NCBI GenBank assembly: GCA_964636985.1
Contig: CAZWSX010000010.1
Span: forward strand, 124,001-188,000
Source of the DNA: CAZWSX01 sp964636985
GTDB lineage: Bacteria; Planctomycetota; Planctomycetia; Pirellulales; Pirellulaceae
Direction of reading: 5' to 3'
DNA length: 64,000 bases
Every line of letters begins with the position of its first letter. Within the stretch, counting starts at the first letter, position 1. Under the pieces are notes generated by a model. It saw only the letters and a program-made list of their open reading frames with translations, searched no databases and was not told where the DNA came from. The translations under genes were made by a program, and so were the position numbers. Of this stretch, positions 43,474-51,854 are shown in pieces.

Positions 43474-44196
43474 TTAGAAGTACCACAAGTCGCGAACATT
43501 TTCGCTGACAAGCGGGCGCTCCGCCTGGGCGGGATCTTGGCCTTCGAGATACTCGCGCCATTTGTCGGCGTTGACGCCGAAGTACTTACCGGTGACCGAT
43601 TCCAGTGAATGAACGGCGGCAAACTGCAGGCCGGCATCGCGATCGTCGAGAGCCACGGCGAGGGCCTTCTCGACTTCCTGATTTTTGGGAAACCTTCCGA
43701 GTTGCTTTACAGCTTCGATTCGAACGTCGAGGCTTTCGTCCTTGGTAACGACTCCGGCCAAGGCTTCGACCGCAACCGAAGGCGATTGGTTAGCCAGTGC
43801 GCGGCAGGCTTCGATTCGCACGTGATCGTCGGTGTCTTGAAGCGCGGCTTTGAGGCCTTCGGCTGTTTCGGTCTTCGTCAGGCTACCCAGCAGTTGCACC
43901 ATGTGGGCGCGCAGCACGGGGCTTTTCTCGTCTTGCATTGCTTGCAGCGTATCGGCGGCGAGTTTGCGTTGCTGCTCGGCCCCCAACTGGCCCGCTTGCT
44001 TGATTTGAGCGACGATGCGGTCGCGCTTGATGTAGTAGTGGCTGGCGTAAGCGTCGTCGGCGTCCCATTCCTTGCGGATGTAGGGGTTCCACCTGCCGAA
44101 GCCGTTGAAGGGCCCCTCCATGCATCCCAACGAGGGGACGATCGTCACGGCGAGGACGAGCAACCAGCAACGTTGGTAGGCAACGCGGGCGTTCAA
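43474..44196 (-). CDS. HEAT-repeat lipoprotein
   Basis: About 240 residues. The N-terminus (LVLAVTIVPSLGC) is a lipoprotein signal. The mature part has an EWDADDAYASHYY stretch and then HEAT/PBS-lyase-type repeats (VRIEACRALANQSPSVAVEALAGVV, VRIEAVKQLGRFPKNQEVEKALAVAL). Probably an outer- or inner-membrane-anchored scaffold. The start is uncertain: TTG 44196 gives a normal lipoprotein signal length, whereas ATG 44286 would add 30 residues with an unusual Cys/Pro-rich lead. Confidence 0.75.
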   Translation of the reverse strand: MNARVAYQRCWLLVLAVTIVPSLGCMEGPFNGFGRWNPYIRKEWDADDAYASHYYIKRDRIVAQIKQAGQLGAEQQRKLAADTLQAMQDEKSPVLRAHMVQLLGSLTKTETAEGLKAALQDTDDHVRIEACRALANQSPSVAVEALAGVVTKDESLDVRIEAVKQLGRFPKNQEVEKALAVALDDRDAGLQFAAVHSLESVTGKYFGVNADKWREYLEGQDPAQAERPLVSENVRDLWYF

Positions 44197-44466
44197 GGAG
44201 GGCGGCTCCGGCGGAATCGCGGCGCAACAAGGAAGTGGGTCGAAACGGTGACGGCGAAAACTATCGCGCGCGGCACCGCATCGCAATGTCGACTTCTACT
44301 CCAAATCGCCTTTCTGGGTGGTCGTGCTGTCAGACAGCATCAGCACTGCTAGCTGGGTGAATGCATCGGCGATGGCTCGATTGACCATCGCCACGCCCGT
44401 CCGTAATCTACTCGCCGCGATCGTGCGCGCAGGCGTTCGTATTCATTCACTTGAGCCCAAAAGCCG

Positions 44467-46569
44467 ATGTCTCTCGTTCCAGCAACTCGAACCTTACGGC
44501 CGCGCGAATCGCGCGCCGCCGGAAGGTGCTGGACAGGAACGCGCTTCTGGGCCGTCGCGTTCGTCGCGTGCTGCCTGCTCGCGTCGGGCTGTCAGTCGTT
44601 GGGTTACGTGTCGGTGCGTCGCGCGCCGAAGGACCCTTTGGCGGGCACGCTTCAATTGGTTTCTTACAGCGGGCCGAAACCATCGCCGCGGACGGAGCAG
44701 TTGCTACGTCGATACGCGCTGACTGATGTGCAGGGCCAGCGCCCCGAGGCCGCTCTGCAACAATTGCTCGACTACGCGCAGCGCGAGCCGACGCCCGAGA
44801 AGTTCTACTCGTGTGCCGAGCTTGCTTACGTTATGGCGAAACGGGCCGACGGCAAGCGGAATCACGAGGACGCCGTCGACTACTACGCGATCGCCGTGGC
44901 GAATGCTTACGACTACCTCACGTCGGCGCAGTTCGACGAGGTTCGCAACCCGTACGACCCCGAGTTTCGCCAGGCATGCGACATCTATAACGGTGCGCTC
45001 GAAGGAGTGCTGCGGATCGCCAATAAGAACGGCGCCTTGGTGCCGGGCAAAGTGCACACCATCAACACGCCTAAGCGGAAGTTCGAGATCGACATTGTCT
45101 CGCACAATTCGTGGCCGGCCGAGGACATCGAACGGCTTGAGTTTGTGAACGACTACCAGGTCGAGGGGGGACTTAAGAACCACTACCACACGTTTGGTTT
45201 GGGAGTTCCGCTAATCGCTGTCCGCAAGCGCTACAAACCCGATCACATGGCCGAAGAGCGGTTCTACCCGCCGGGGCTCAGCTTCGCTACGACGGCGTTC
45301 TTGCGCGTATCACCGCGTCATTCCCGCGAGAATGCGGGCGTGAGCCGCTGCTCGCTGGAACTGATCGATCCACTGTGGGCAAGCGACATCGATGTGCAGG
45401 GGAGGCGAATTCCGCTCGAGACCGATCTCACGACGCCGCTGGCGTTCTTCTTGCAGAACCCGGCGCTCGCGAAACGAACCGATCCGACGCTGGGGCTGTT
45501 TCGCCCGCAGGCGGTCTCGGACATCAAAGGGATGTACATGATCGAGCCGTACGATCCCAACCGGATTCCGGTGGTGATGGTGCACGGCCTCTGGTCGAAC
45601 CCGCTGACGTGGATGGAAATGTTCAACGACTTGCGAGCCTTTCCGGAGCTTCGCAACCGCTACCAGTTTTGGTTCTACCTCTATCCGACAGGGCAGCCGT
45701 TTTGGAACAGCGCCGCTGATTTGCGAGACTCGCTCGACCAAGTTCGCGGGCTGATTGATCCGGAGCATCAACACCGCTTGTGCGACGAAATGGTGCTGGT
45801 CGGGCATAGCATGGGCGGACTTGTTTCGCGGATGCAAACGATCGAGAGCACCGATGCCTTCTGGCACCTGGTTAGCGACCGGCCGCTGACGGAGTTCGAC
45901 ATCGACGACAAAACTCGCCAGCAACTCAAGCGGACGCTGTACTTTCACCCCAACCAATCGGTCAAGCGCGTGGTTACGATTGCCACACCGCACCGCGGCA
46001 GCGACTTTGCCAACGAGTACACGCGGTTCCTGGGGCGAAGCTTGATTCGCGTTCCCGAGATGCTGGCCGACGTCAATAAAACGCTACTGCAAAAAAACAA
46101 GAGCGCAATCCGCGACTCGGCCTTCCTCGACTGCAATACCAGCCTCGATTCGCTGTCGCCGCAGTCGCCGGTGTTCGGTGCGATGGTTGGGGCGCCGCGA
46201 GCCGCTTGGGTGAAGTACCACAACATCGTGGGCGTGCTCGACGAATCGTCGTGGGACTTGCAACGCGAAGTAGGCGACGGCGTGGTCTCCAAAGAGAGCG
46301 CCCACGCAGACGACGCGCAAAGCGAGATCTACGTGAACTCGGAGCACTCGAGCGTCCATCGTCATCCGCGGGCGGTGCTCGAGGTTCGCCGCATTCTTTT
46401 GGACCATTGGAACGAGGTGTCGCGGAACCGTTTGGGGCCGCCGGGGATCAACGCATTGCCCGGTCCCGCGCAGGCCACTCCCCTGCCCGGCCCTAACGGC
46501 ACGCTGAGGCCCGAGGAGCTGCCGCCGCCGTTTGACGATGAACCGTCACCGAGCGACTTGAATCGCTAG
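44467..46569 (+). CDS. Alpha/beta-hydrolase lipoprotein (lipase/esterase-like)
   Basis: A 700-residue protein. The lipobox LLASGC (Cys42) follows a rather long Arg-rich lead. Residues about 60-370 have a TPR-like start and a strand-rich region not seen in ordinary esterases. The hydrolase core has VVMVHGLWSNPLTWMEM and the nucleophile Ser448 in GHSMGG; candidate Asp and His lie in VGDGVVS and SSVHRHP. The tail is Pro-rich. It is probably membrane anchored and acts on lipids or esters. The substrate is unknown. Divergent from the HEAT-repeat gene and convergent with the cyanophycinase-like gene. Confidence 0.85.
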   Translation: MSLVPATRTLRPRESRAAGRCWTGTRFWAVAFVACCLLASGCQSLGYVSVRRAPKDPLAGTLQLVSYSGPKPSPRTEQLLRRYALTDVQGQRPEAALQQLLDYAQREPTPEKFYSCAELAYVMAKRADGKRNHEDAVDYYAIAVANAYDYLTSAQFDEVRNPYDPEFRQACDIYNGALEGVLRIANKNGALVPGKVHTINTPKRKFEIDIVSHNSWPAEDIERLEFVNDYQVEGGLKNHYHTFGLGVPLIAVRKRYKPDHMAEERFYPPGLSFATTAFLRVSPRHSRENAGVSRCSLELIDPLWASDIDVQGRRIPLETDLTTPLAFFLQNPALAKRTDPTLGLFRPQAVSDIKGMYMIEPYDPNRIPVVMVHGLWSNPLTWMEMFNDLRAFPELRNRYQFWFYLYPTGQPFWNSAADLRDSLDQVRGLIDPEHQHRLCDEMVLVGHSMGGLVSRMQTIESTDAFWHLVSDRPLTEFDIDDKTRQQLKRTLYFHPNQSVKRVVTIATPHRGSDFANEYTRFLGRSLIRVPEMLADVNKTLLQKNKSAIRDSAFLDCNTSLDSLSPQSPVFGAMVGAPRAAWVKYHNIVGVLDESSWDLQREVGDGVVSKESAHADDAQSEIYVNSEHSSVHRHPRAVLEVRRILLDHWNEVSRNRLGPPGINALPGPAQATPLPGPNGTLRPEELPPPFDDEPSPSDLNR

Positions 46570-46589
46570 AGTCGATGGACTGCACTAGA

Positions 46590-46628
46590 TGGGTGGCACT
46601 GGCGTCTTTTGGACGCCAGTGCCACCCA
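46590..46628. repeat. Hairpin, CTGGCGTC family copy 2 (17-bp perfect arms)
   Basis: Perfect arms TGGGTGGCACTGGCGTC (46590-46606) and its complement (46612-46628) around TTTTG. It is 21 bases after one stop codon and 20 bases before the convergent stop. It shares its core with 10113-10137. Without a T tract it is not a classical terminator. Confidence 0.85.
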
Positions 46629-46648
46629 ACGCGTTGCGCCAACGTGGC

Positions 46649-47587
46649 TTACTCCCAAGCCAAGAGATCGTCGACCGCCAGGCGCGATGTGATCGGCTCC
46701 TTGCCGGTTCGCACGCCGTCGAGGGTACATTCGTCGCCGTGCTTGAGAATGGCGAAGTGTGGGACTGCTTCGCCGTAGGCAGGCGTCACCGCGCAGACGT
46801 AGCTATCGCCGATCACGATTACTTTTCCGCGATTGACGGCGACCACGAGCGCCGTCCCTTCGTCGACGCCAAAGCCGGTGACGCCGGGATACTTCGCAAG
46901 CATCGAGTGCATCCGCTGCAAGCGATTGCGCCGCAGGAAGTGCTGGTCGACGATCGAATTGGGTAGCAAGTCGAAGCCCGCGGATTCGATCGCGACATCC
47001 TTGCCGTGCTCGATCATGCGCTTGCTCATGATGGCTGCGCCGGCGGAGGTTCCGCCAACCACGCCGCCGCGCTGGACCACCTGGCGAATCTTGTCTTCGA
47101 CGACTGTGCCCACATACTTGGCTGCCGAGATCCGCTGCTCTCCGCCGGTGAGCCAGACGGCGGTAGCGCTATCGAGCGGCTTTGAGAATTCGGGTTGGGA
47201 GGCTTCGTCGCGTGATGTAGCGTAGAGAACATCGACGGTCGTGGCCCCTTGTTGGTGCCACCACTGTTTGAGCTCTTCGATATCGCCGGCGCTCGCTTCA
47301 TAGGCAGGGACCACGACGAGCCGTGATTTGCTTCCGCCTGCCAAGGCGATGAAGGTGGAGAGGACTTCGGGGGACATGCGTCCGCCACCGCAGATCATCA
47401 GCGTTCCGCCGCTAAAACGCTGCACGACTTCCAGATCGGTCGGCGGGATCTGGTCGCTTTGATACTGAATCCACGCCCGCGCTGTCAGCGAGACGAGCAG
47501 CGAACTAAGTGCGACACCCCACACGAGCCATCGACGAACACTCAAGCCGTTAAACGAAAAGGCGCGAAACGAAAAGAGACGAGACAT
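46649..47587 (-). CDS. Exported cyanophycinase-like peptidase, S51 family
   Basis: A 312-residue protein. It has an N-terminal signal/anchor (about 1-40), then GGTLMICGGGRMSPEV, VWLTGGEQRISAAKYV and the nucleophile Ser181 in GGTSAGAAIM, with DQHFLRRNRLQRM about 30 residues later. This is the cyanophycinase layout (peptidase S51). It may degrade cyanophycin-like or isoaspartyl peptides. Export of such enzymes is known in some bacteria. It is next to the csrA-like gene on the same strand, 148 bases downstream of it. Confidence 0.87.
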   Translation of the reverse strand: MSRLFSFRAFSFNGLSVRRWLVWGVALSSLLVSLTARAWIQYQSDQIPPTDLEVVQRFSGGTLMICGGGRMSPEVLSTFIALAGGSKSRLVVVPAYEASAGDIEELKQWWHQQGATTVDVLYATSRDEASQPEFSKPLDSATAVWLTGGEQRISAAKYVGTVVEDKIRQVVQRGGVVGGTSAGAAIMSKRMIEHGKDVAIESAGFDLLPNSIVDQHFLRRNRLQRMHSMLAKYPGVTGFGVDEGTALVVAVNRGKVIVIGDSYVCAVTPAYGEAVPHFAILKHGDECTLDGVRTGKEPITSRLAVDDLLAWE

Positions 47588-47735
47588 AGACGAGCTTTCC
47601 AGGAGAAGAGGAGAGGCGCACCGGCGCCCGTTGGAAAGGACTTCGCGCTCATTCTAAGCACGAAAAAGGGGGCTTTCCAACACTAATTTCCTGGAACGAT
47701 CTGCCGCGATTCGGCTTGAACCGCGGAGGGCAAAA

Positions 47736-48194
47736 CTACCGCTTAGTGACGGTCCCTTCGAGCGAAAGGCTCGACATCGGCAGGCGGTTCCGTAAAACGC
47801 GGCCGGAGAGGGGACCGGTTCCCGGCACACTATTGGGACTATGATCTGAGTTGCCTTGGCTGGAACCGCCGCGGCTCTTTTCCGAAAGCGGCAGAGTCTG
47901 CTCGGGTGAACGGGTCGGCGAAAACCGGAATTCGATGACTTTCTGAGGTTCGTTCGCGGCCGAATCGCGGATCACCAGCGTATCGGTGGCCGGCATCTCG
48001 ACCTTTTCGGTGGGCTCGTCTTCGTCGGTTTCGTTGTCGCCGTCTTTGGTGGGCAACTCGCCGCGAACCACTCGGACGTCTCGGGGGGCTTCGATGCCCA
48101 CGCGGACGGTTTGTCCCTTCACTCGCAAGATCGTGATGGTGACATCATTGCCGATTCGGATGGTTTCAGTCGTCTTCCGTGTGAGGACTAGCAT
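47736..48194 (-). CDS. csrA: CsrA-type RNA-binding regulator with long C-terminal extension
   Basis: A 152-residue protein. The first 50 residues are CsrA: MLVLTRKTTETIRIGNDVTITILRVKGQTVRVGIEAPRDVRVVRGEL. They contain Leu4 and Arg6 and the VVRGEL equivalent of the RNA-contacting VHREEI. Ordinary CsrA ends near residue 60-65. Here about 100 further residues follow: acidic (DGDNETDEDEPTEKVEM), then Ser/Gly/Pro-rich and probably disordered. An ATG 9 bases upstream (48203) lies too close to AAAGGA; that site is well spaced for ATG 48194. Binds GGA in mRNA leaders. Confidence 0.9.
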   Translation of the reverse strand: MLVLTRKTTETIRIGNDVTITILRVKGQTVRVGIEAPRDVRVVRGELPTKDGDNETDEDEPTEKVEMPATDTLVIRDSAANEPQKVIEFRFSPTRSPEQTLPLSEKSRGGSSQGNSDHSPNSVPGTGPLSGRVLRNRLPMSSLSLEGTVTKR

Positions 48195-48468
48195 CTGTGA
48201 CATTCCTTTGCATAGACGAGAAGGAGAAGGCGGGATCGTAATGATAGAAATGCAAAGCGAACGACGTGCCAATTTGTTACAGCGGTTGGCGAAGAATTCG
48301 TAAAGTATTGCTGAGAAGAGACTTACCCTAGTCGACGCAGGTGTACCCCTTACTGGACATTTGGTCCGTGGCCTTACAAGGGTTGTAAGTTTGACCTGCT
48401 AGCACCTGGCAGATGTTGCGCGGCAACTGAGAACCTGTTGGCAAACTTTAACGGTGCCGGAGAATCTA

Positions 48469-49314
48469 TCAGGCCGAGGCCGGCTTGAACGGATTGGGAG
48501 GCGCGTTGCGAGTCGCTGCCAGAACGGTTTCGAAGAGGTGCAGATTCGTCGCCAGGCCCTCGCCGCCATGGACGGTGCGGTTTCCTTGCCAGTCGACAAA
48601 ACGGCCGCCTGCCTCCTCGATGACGGGCATGATCGCGGCGGCATCCCAAACGTTCATGATGGGGTCGATCATGATGTCGGCCTGGCCGGTGGCCACCATC
48701 AGGTAGCCGTATCCGTCGCCCCAGGTCCGCGTGACATAACACTCGGATTGGAGGCGCGTGAAAACTTCGGCCGCCTGCCTTTTCTCGAACGAATCAACCT
48801 GGCTGAGAACGAAGATGCTATCGGCCAACTTGGATCGGGACGAAACCCGCGCTGCTTTGCGAGGCGCGCTCGGACGTTCGTACCAGGCGCCGCCACCGAT
48901 AGCGGCGTGGACGGTTTCCCCAGTCGCCGGGATGTGAATGACGCCGATCTTGCTTTCGCCGCGGTAATCGACGCCTACCAGCGTGCTGTAGAGAGGGACG
49001 CCGCAGATGAAGCTCTTGGTGCCGTCGATGGGATCCAAAATCCAACGGTAGCCCGAGTCGCCGCGGGTGTAGCCGAACTCTTCGCCCACGATTTCGTCGT
49101 AGGGAAAATGCTTGGCAATTTCCTGCCGGAGATGCGTTTCCGACGCGCGGTCGCCCGCCGTAACGGGCGAGGCGTCCGACTTTTTCTCGACGGCCAAGTC
49201 GTCCTGCTTGAAGTAGCGAAGAGTCTCCAGGCCTGCTTCTTGAGCGATGGTGTGAGCCAATCGCCAACGGTTGTGAACTTCTTCCGGGAGCTTGGAGTCG
49301 AGATCAAACGTCAT
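48469..49314 (-). CDS. Inositol monophosphatase-family phosphatase (histidinol-phosphatase-like)
   Basis: A 281-residue protein with the family's metal motifs: GEEFG (about 77), DPIDGTKSFICGVP (about 93), WDAAAIMPVIEEAGG (about 222). The combination with DLAVEKKSDASPVTAGDRA resembles the HisN branch (histidinol-phosphatase) as well as IMPases. It removes phosphate from a small alcohol phosphate using Mg2+. The substrate is not decided by sequence alone. It is 75 bases downstream of the Rrf2 gene on the same strand. Confidence 0.88.
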   Translation of the reverse strand: MTFDLDSKLPEEVHNRWRLAHTIAQEAGLETLRYFKQDDLAVEKKSDASPVTAGDRASETHLRQEIAKHFPYDEIVGEEFGYTRGDSGYRWILDPIDGTKSFICGVPLYSTLVGVDYRGESKIGVIHIPATGETVHAAIGGGAWYERPSAPRKAARVSSRSKLADSIFVLSQVDSFEKRQAAEVFTRLQSECYVTRTWGDGYGYLMVATGQADIMIDPIMNVWDAAAIMPVIEEAGGRFVDWQGNRTVHGGEGLATNLHLFETVLAATRNAPPNPFKPASA

Positions 49315-49389
49315 GTCAACGAAACCGATCGTCTGCTATCGCATGAGGGGCAAGAAATTTTCAACATCGCGCCGGGCGAGTTAAGCGAA

Positions 49390-49848
49390 TCAGCTGGCGT
49401 CTTCCGGCGGTGGCGCGTCGCTCGGTGGGGAACTGGGCGCTCCCCCCTCGGCTGGATCAGGCAACAGATGTGCCAATTTGATGCCTTCGAGCTGGCGGCG
49501 CGTGATATCGGTCACGTCGGACAGCGCCTGTTTGAGAAGCCGCGAGCTATCTTGCGCGAGCCCTTCGCCGGTGGTGGCCCCTCCGTCGAAAGGTCCTTCG
49601 ATGGCTTCGATCACTTCCAGCAGCGAGATATCGTTGGGCGCTCGAACCAAGGAGTAGCCGCCATCCACGCCGCGTGTGCTTTTCAGGATTCCATGTGTGA
49701 CAAGATTGCGCAGAATCTGGAGCAAGAATCGCTCGGGCATCTTGCCGGCTTCGGCAAGCTTGCTGCATGGAACAGGCGTGGTTGGATCGCTTTTGGCAAG
49801 CTGCAAAGTGGCTTGCACGGCATATCCAACGGTTCGAGATAGCTTCAT
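49390..49848 (-). CDS. Rrf2-family transcriptional regulator without cluster cysteines
   Basis: A 152-residue protein. The winged-helix start MKLSRTVGYAVQATLQLAK, then PCSKLAEAGKMPERFLLQILRNLVTHGILKSTRGVDGGYSLVRAPNDISLLEVIEAIEGP, is clear Rrf2. The three cysteines that hold the Fe-S cluster in IscR/NsrR are absent from the C-terminal part, so sensing must differ or be lost. An acidic Pro-rich tail follows. ATG 49848 is the family start. Confidence 0.88.
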   Translation of the reverse strand: MKLSRTVGYAVQATLQLAKSDPTTPVPCSKLAEAGKMPERFLLQILRNLVTHGILKSTRGVDGGYSLVRAPNDISLLEVIEAIEGPFDGGATTGEGLAQDSSRLLKQALSDVTDITRRQLEGIKLAHLLPDPAEGGAPSSPPSDAPPPEDAS

Positions 49849-50184
49849 GATCGCCTGCCCGTTAAGCAGCGAGAGCCCCTGGGAGCGTGCCGCCGATGAG
49901 TCCGCGTCATGGCGTGGCAACTCCAAAAGTGGTTTCGCGACAGTCCGTTGCTCGGGACGGGACGTTCTCCGTCATCCGCTGGCGAGTCGCCTAGCAAGCA
50001 TAACCCATGCCATGCGACCGATGGAAAGCTGGGAAAGGGAAAACCGAGTCGGTCCGATGCAAACTTCATCGCTGCCTACGAGACGAGTGGTTCATCACTT
50101 GCCCGTAATGCGTTTGCACTTTGGAACAACGTCTCCGTCTTTTCCGCTACCTTCGCGACGGTAAATCTAGCAAAGGAGAATCGA
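49849..50184. other. Intergenic region upstream of Rrf2 gene and tiny ORF
   Basis: 336 bases. It must hold the Rrf2 promoter (minus) and whatever drives the tiny ORF at 50185 (plus). Frames running through it on both strands give Ser/Arg-rich translation without features. The only clear element is AAAGGAG at 50172-50178 before the small ORF. Confidence 0.45.
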
Positions 50185-50295
50185 ATGTCAAACTACCCTA
50201 AAGAGGTGGGTATAGCGTTGGCCGCCGCTTCATTCGTTTCTGTAATCGTCGAGGCCACGTCCTTTTGCAAGTGCTACCGACTCGCTGCCATTTGA
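50185..50295 (+). CDS. Possible 36-residue membrane peptide
   Basis: ATG 50185 is preceded by AAAGGAG with 6 bases spacing, better than many real genes here. The 36 residues start MSNYPKEVGIALAAASFVSVIVEATSF and end with KCYRLAAI, that is one hydrophobic segment plus a CKC. It stops 8 bases before the end of the convergent lspA gene. It could be a small membrane protein or chance. No family is recognised. Confidence 0.4.
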   Translation: MSNYPKEVGIALAAASFVSVIVEATSFCKCYRLAAI

Positions 50296-50302
50296 AGCGA
50301 AT

Positions 50303-50908
50303 TTAAGAAGCCTTTGTGTCGTTTTGGCGAGTAACGAATGATGTGACGAAGAGCACAGAGACGCCGCAAACGATCCATGTATCGGCCAAGTTGAAGTTGG
50401 GCCACGGATTGAGGATTCTCAAAGGAACGGACGGGAGTTGAAAGAGAATCCAGTCGCGAACTCGGTATTTGTACTCCTCCGGCGTGCCGGCCGCGTGCCA
50501 TAAGCCCAAGCGGTCGTAGAGATTGCCGAGGATTCCCGCGGTAATCACGGCCAGAACATAAGTCAACACGCGTTCTTCCCAGCCACCGGCATCAAAGAGC
50601 CAATAAACAACTCCAGCAATCGAGAAAAGCGAGAGAGTGACAAAGACCCAGGTCATTCCGGCTCCCATGCCGAACAGTGCGCCGGGATTGAGAGCCGTTT
50701 CGATGCCGAGGTGATCTTGGATCACCCAATACGGCGAACTCGGCGGCAACCCGCGCCATGCAAAGACGACCGACTTGGTGGCCAAGTCGATCAGACATCC
50801 GGATAGTGCAACGGTCAAAAATCCGATCCATCGCGCTCGGTACAGGGCGCGCGATGGAACGTCGGATGTCGTTTGCTTGGAAGTTACCCGCCGGGATGCA
50901 TCTACCAT
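50303..50908 (-). CDS. lspA: Lipoprotein signal peptidase (signal peptidase II)
   Basis: A 201-residue inner-membrane protein with four membrane segments. Family motifs are NPGALFGMG, GNLYDRLG (catalytic Asp) and FNLADTWI (second catalytic Asp). It cleaves the signal peptide of lipid-modified prolipoproteins, of which several are encoded in this window. ATG 50908 has AAGGA 8 bases upstream; the frame extends upstream but without protein character. It follows the DksA-like gene by 55 bases. It contains an insertion around residues 145-165 (AAGTPEEYKYRVRDWI) compared with E. coli. Confidence 0.92.
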   Translation of the reverse strand: MVDASRRVTSKQTTSDVPSRALYRARWIGFLTVALSGCLIDLATKSVVFAWRGLPPSSPYWVIQDHLGIETALNPGALFGMGAGMTWVFVTLSLFSIAGVVYWLFDAGGWEERVLTYVLAVITAGILGNLYDRLGLWHAAGTPEEYKYRVRDWILFQLPSVPLRILNPWPNFNLADTWIVCGVSVLFVTSFVTRQNDTKAS

Positions 50909-50963
50909 GGGCGATCCTTGCCCTGATGACTGAGGTCTCTCAGTTCGAGACCCGTGGCAAGAG

Positions 50964-51335
50964 CTATTTGACTTCGGTCTTGCTTGCGCACTTGATGCAG
51001 TAGGGCGTGTAGGGGAGTACGTCCAGTCGCGTCTTGGGGATCTTTCCCTCGCACTCGACACAGACGCCGTAAACCCCGTCGGCGATGCGCTCGAGGGCCG
51101 ACTCGATTTTTTCCAGCACGGCGCCGTCGTGCTCCATGAGGCTTAGAGTAAATTCCTGCTCGAAGTTTTCGGTCCCAACGTCGGCCATGTGGATCGGCAT
51201 CTTGGCGTGGTTTCCGCCAGTGTCGTCGGTCGAGGAACCCAGCGCTGAATCTTTCATCGCCGAGACATCGCCGCGGAGCCGAGACCGCAATGTCACCAAC
51301 AAGTCCTTGTAGACCTTCATCTCCGGCTTTTTCAT
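50964..51335 (-). CDS. DksA/TraR-family zinc-finger protein
   Basis: A 123-residue protein: a coiled-coil N-terminal part (VYKDLLVTLRSRLRGDVSAMKDSAL) and a C-terminal C4 zinc finger (GVCVECEGKIPKTRLDVLPYTPYCIKCAS). DksA-type proteins enter the RNA polymerase secondary channel and, with ppGpp, change promoter use. Shorter than E. coli DksA and without a clear DxxDxA at the coil tip, so full DksA activity is uncertain. GGAG precedes ATG 51335. Probably co-transcribed with lspA. Confidence 0.87.
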   Translation of the reverse strand: MKKPEMKVYKDLLVTLRSRLRGDVSAMKDSALGSSTDDTGGNHAKMPIHMADVGTENFEQEFTLSLMEHDGAVLEKIESALERIADGVYGVCVECEGKIPKTRLDVLPYTPYCIKCASKTEVK

Positions 51336-51594
51336 GGGTTACTCCAAAGGCCGCAACGCCAATCGGTAAGGCTGTTCAGCATGAACCGGAAGGATCTTCC
51401 CATCCCGGCCCGGCTGGGTGTCTCACATGGTGCGAATCAACGTGCGGCGAGGGCGCTGCAAGTCTGCTCTGCCCTATCAAGGTAGGTTTGGTAACGGACA
51501 GACCCACTATGCTAAATCTGGCGTTAGAGACTGTCAAATCCTGGCAGAAAAACGCAGATTTCGCTTAGCGCTGTGCCGAGGCTTTCTTGCAATA

Positions 51595-51619
51595 GTGGCA
51601 CAGGCAATCCTGTCTCTGC
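51595..51619. repeat. Degenerate GACAGGATTGTC family copy (inverted orientation)
   Basis: GTGGCACAGGCAATCCTGTC followed by TCTGC is the reverse complement of a copy with the core GACAGGATTGCC. The arms no longer pair fully. A similar half copy (GTGGCACAGGCAATCCGG) is at 51735-51752. Confidence 0.55.
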
Positions 51620-51702
51620 GAGGTGCGGAGGAGGGTCACGAGGGCTTCTGAGAGCCGCGAATTCGCTGCTCTGGCGGCTTTTGATAAGGGAGAGTCCACC
51701 GC

Positions 51703-51724
51703 GGCCAGACAGGATTGTCTGGCC
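51703..51724. repeat. Palindrome, GACAGGATTGTC family copy 3
   Basis: Arms GGCCAGACA and TGTCTGGCC around GGAT, left flank CCACCGC, followed by TAC and a run of seven T. The stem plus T run could act as a terminator for plus-strand transcription. Confidence 0.8.
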
Positions 51725-51821
51725 TACTTTTTTTGTGGCACAGGCAATCCGGTAGGCATGGGGCGCTGAGACACGGCGTATGGGCTGCTCTTATGCCTTT
51801 AGAGAAGGGATGCCCCACCTC

Positions 51822-51843
51822 GGCCGGACAGGATTGTCCGGCC
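51822..51843. repeat. Palindrome, GACAGGATTGTC family copy 4
   Basis: Arms GGCCGGACA and TGTCCGGCC around GGAT, left flank CCACCTC, followed by TACGTTTTGG. Compared with copy 3 both arms have changed (A to G and T to C) so that pairing is kept. Confidence 0.8.
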
Positions 51844-51854
51844 TACGTTTTGGG

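Larger units (their letters stand above)
51336..51854. other. Intergenic region carrying several copies of the GACAGGATTGTC palindrome
   Basis: 519 bases between the M24 peptidase and the DksA-like gene, both minus strand. Two perfect palindromes (51703-51724, 51822-51843) and degenerate copies (51595-51619; 51735-51755) lie in it. Frames here have no protein character. The region acts as a cluster of the repeat family. Confidence 0.6.
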
